Positions 61,801-64,000 of a DNA stretch of 64,000 nucleotides are shown one piece after another. Where the stretch lies: contig VFFE01006968.1 in the NCBI GenBank assembly GCA_008921705.1, positions 474,108 through 538,107 of the forward strand, read 5' to 3'. Positions within the stretch are counted from its first letter, which is position 1. Every line of letters starts with the position of its first letter. Both the position numbers and the translations under genes were made by a program. The notes beneath the pieces were generated by a model. The model was given only the letters and a program-made list of their open reading frames with translations, was not told the origin of the DNA and ran no database searches. The DNA is from Burhinus oedicnemus. Taxonomy: Eukaryota; Chordata; Aves; Charadriiformes; Burhinidae.

Positions 61801-64000
61801 CTTGCTGTGCCCTTACACATCAACTGAAACAAGTTTTTTAATAACTATAATTGCAATATTTCCTCTTAATCTACTGAAAATATGGTAATCTTGAATTTTT
61901 ATTTTTTTTTAATACCAACCATGCTGATAAAATGAACTCCCACCCTACAGGATTTCCAAGCTTAGCCAATTCTAATGTTGTCTAATGGTTAGCAATCATT
62001 AGCAACATAAATATGTGAACTCTAACAAAACAGATGTGGCCTCTAAAACAAAAGGAGGACTTAAAGCTCGTAGTTATGCAAGGGAATTGATGCAGGTCAT
62101 TAGTATCATAGTTTTGTTAGACTGAGTCACTCTCCACCTACAGGTAAAGCAACTCAATTAAGATTTAAATGGCATACAGCTGTCTCAGGCTGACTAACAA
62201 ACACATTGCAGCTTGCATATTAACGCATGTAGTATTACTGCAAATGTAATGATACAGGCACATCCAATGTTATCTGGACATTTTTCCAAATACCATACTT
62301 CTGACTGAATTTTGGATGAGGGGAAGTGGATAATGATATCAAACATTAAGAATTGGGTACTACGCTTTGCTAGGATATTCTGTGTTAACCAACAAGTTCA
62401 GAAAGGAAACCTGAAACAATGAATAAAGCCTATTTGGTAATACAAATAGTTACATGCATAACACTTCCATTTATTAATGAAGCAGTGACTTGTGAAACTG
62501 TTACAAATTAAGGATTTCCAAAGGTATCTCTTCATTTAAAGCCTGTGCCTGCTGACAAAATGGCAAAAGTTTCCACACAGACCAATGTGTAATATGGGAA
62601 AAGACATCATCACCAGGTAAAAATCTGAAGTGTTCAACATCCAGCTGTTTCTGGTCTTTATGAGGGTATTCTGGACAATAATTTATTTGTACTCTAATGT
62701 CAGTTTATTTTTCCTCATATTTGGTTCCCATGTTTTGGAGCATTTGCTCAAGACTAGATTACCTACCTTGGAAACTTAAGTCATCCATTTCACACATCAG
62801 TCACAGACTGTTTCTAAAACTTTTTGGAACAGCCAAGTCAAACAACATCAGAAGGCATCTTTCTATGTATGAAATTACAATAAAGCCAAATCTGATGGCA
62901 AGGAGACTTGATAAAGACTGACAGACCATCTGTGTTGTCAGATACAGCAATGCACAAATTGTCCTTTATCAAGTCCAACTAACTTCCATGTTGTTAATAA
63001 TAGGGTTTTTTTGTCCTTTGCCCCCACGCAGAGTTTAATACAGACTATGTCTTGTTTCACAAAATGGCCACTAACACAGCTATACAGGCACACATATGAG
63101 CAGATTGAATTTAAGATTCAAGAGTAACTGGAGCACTCAAGCCTCCAGGTCTACATCAGAGCTGATGCCATCAAATCACCTAGGAAGTTTGGTAGGGTTT
63201 TAAACACTAAACAATTGATCAAAATCTACTGAAACTGGGCTGATATTCTGGCAGTGCCAACACCCTGTGAGAAAAAAATATCAACTGCAGATCAAAAGAA
63301 TCATTACATTTAGCTGGAAAGTATTTCTTAAATCAATTTAGATTTCTAAACAGCAAAAGCTAGCCTTTTGGGATGCACTAGTACACCTCTTTCTAGATGT
63401 CAGGAAAACAACCTTGATGTCACAATCCAGGTATGAGTTATCTGTTTACACGTTTTCAGCTATGGCCTCCAACACAAAACCATGTATTTGCTTTTAAGTT
63501 CTTTAAAAAACATATACTGCCAGGAATAAAGCCACTTGCACACATAAGCAGATGTCTGTTTTTTCAGATACAGCTTAAAAAAAAAAACCAAACACAAAAC
63601 CCAACTTTTTAAACTACTGCTTTAGTATTCAAATAAGAAAATAACCTGACAATCATGAAAGTGACTACTGATTTAGAAGATACTGCTTTTCAGAGCAGAC
63701 ATCCTTTTTAAAACTCCTGACCTGTATCTAAAATTCAACCTCTCCATTACCTTTATATTAAAAAACATATAGCCTGAAGCAGCATTCTTATTGTAACCTT
63801 ACCTACACAAATCAATGTTTCAATGGACTTTGAGCACTTCCAAATCAGAAATTGTAACATAAACCAAATTTTGTATCCCTACCTTAGCTGGTTCACTAGT
63901 ACTTATGGTCTTCAGAGAAAAAGCTATTTCCTGCTGTGGTTGAACTTTTGAGGTATCCTCCTGAAATTCCTCTCCAGCTTCTCTATCCAGTTCTTCAGTG
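58792..64000 (-). CDS. MTDH: MTDH, metadherin / AEG-1 / LYRIC (last three coding exons)
   Basis: Three minus-strand exons (63883-64000, 60484-60640, 58792-58862) splice in frame and encode the C-terminal 115 or so residues of metadherin. This single-pass ER/nuclear protein binds SND1 and acts in NF-kB and RNA-related processes; it is widely known as a cancer-associated gene. Recognisable blocks are AFSLKTISTSEP, STEPSVIVSESDSDK, QVPQMLQETD and the lysine-rich tail SWESPKQVKKKKKARRET, the last ending directly at TGA. This basic tail is the C-terminal nuclear localisation signal region of the family. The rest of the gene lies beyond 64000. LAPTM4B is the next gene downstream on the same strand, as in other vertebrates. 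Confidence 0.97.
58863..60483 (-). other. MTDH: MTDH last intron
   Basis: A 1.6-kb AT-rich intron between the last two coding exons. I see no repeat family or RNA gene. Confidence 0.9.
60484..60640 (-). CDS. MTDH: MTDH penultimate coding exon
   Basis: The 157-bp exon (52 codons plus one base) begins PEEAPSLAVSTEPSVIVSES and continues DSDKIASQVPQMLQETDVSS, then TNIKQNSVPPPQ. The acceptor is TTTTTCAAATAG and the donor GTAAGT (plus-strand 60478-60483). The last base joins CG from the next exon to make a Thr codon. Confidence 0.96.
60641..63882 (-). other. MTDH: MTDH second-last intron
   Basis: A 3.2-kb AT-rich intron bounded by AAG|GTAGGG and CAAATAG. I see no exon, repeat family or RNA gene. 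Open frames on the plus strand here are short and lack family signatures. Confidence 0.9.
63883..64000 (-). CDS. MTDH: MTDH third-last coding exon (partial)
   Basis: The visible 118 bp encode TEELDREAGEEFQEDTSKVQ, then PQQEIAFSLKTISTSEPAK, ending in phase 0 at AAG|GTAGGG. AFSLKTISTS(E/D)PA is conserved with human, while the part before it is more variable, as in the low-complexity linker of the family. The exon runs past the end of the window. Confidence 0.95.

Overview
This is a nuclear window from a vertebrate, most likely a bird. Split coding exons with clean GT/AG junctions encode two recognisable vertebrate proteins. The interspersed repeats are CR1 LINEs of several ages plus solo LTRs of avian endogenous-retrovirus type, and there are no SINE-rich mammalian repeats. 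The species cannot be fixed from the sequence.

Both real genes lie on the minus strand, so transcription runs from high to low coordinates. Positions 58792-64000 hold the 3' end of MTDH (metadherin/AEG-1/LYRIC): the last three coding exons, the stop codon and an AT-rich 3' UTR. Positions 661-24308 hold exons 2-6 of LAPTM4B, a four-pass lysosomal/late-endosomal membrane protein. The reading frame is continuous across all five exons. The last exon, with the PY-motif tail, lies below position 1. Exon 1, with the N-terminus, could not be found between 24.3 kb and the MTDH 3' end. MTDH upstream of LAPTM4B on the same strand is the order known in human 8q22.

Region by region: 1-24 kb is LAPTM4B exons and introns, with a CR1 3' end (0.94-1.34 kb) and two decayed CR1-class fragments (7.2-8.2 and 14.5-15.1 kb). 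24.3 to about 37 kb is LAPTM4B intron 1 or 5' flank, with an old CR1 copy (25.1-26.7 kb) and a solo LTR (35.0-35.6 kb). Two CpG-rich islands follow (37.25-37.6 and 41.25-41.95 kb), and one or both may be promoters. 42-56 kb is intergenic, with two LTR-like elements (42.9-43.65 and 53.8-54.6 kb), a better-preserved CR1 fragment (49.87-50.97 kb), a Z-DNA-prone repeat and homopolymer runs. 56-64 kb is MTDH.

I saw no tRNA, rRNA, CRISPR array, bacterial operon or new enzyme system. The most interesting points are the unlocated LAPTM4B exon 1, an exact 30-bp duplication at the exon 2 splice acceptor, two paired AP-1/octamer palindromes in intron 5, a possible TATA-bearing antisense promoter at 37.3 kb, and two LTR termini of one family in opposite orientations.
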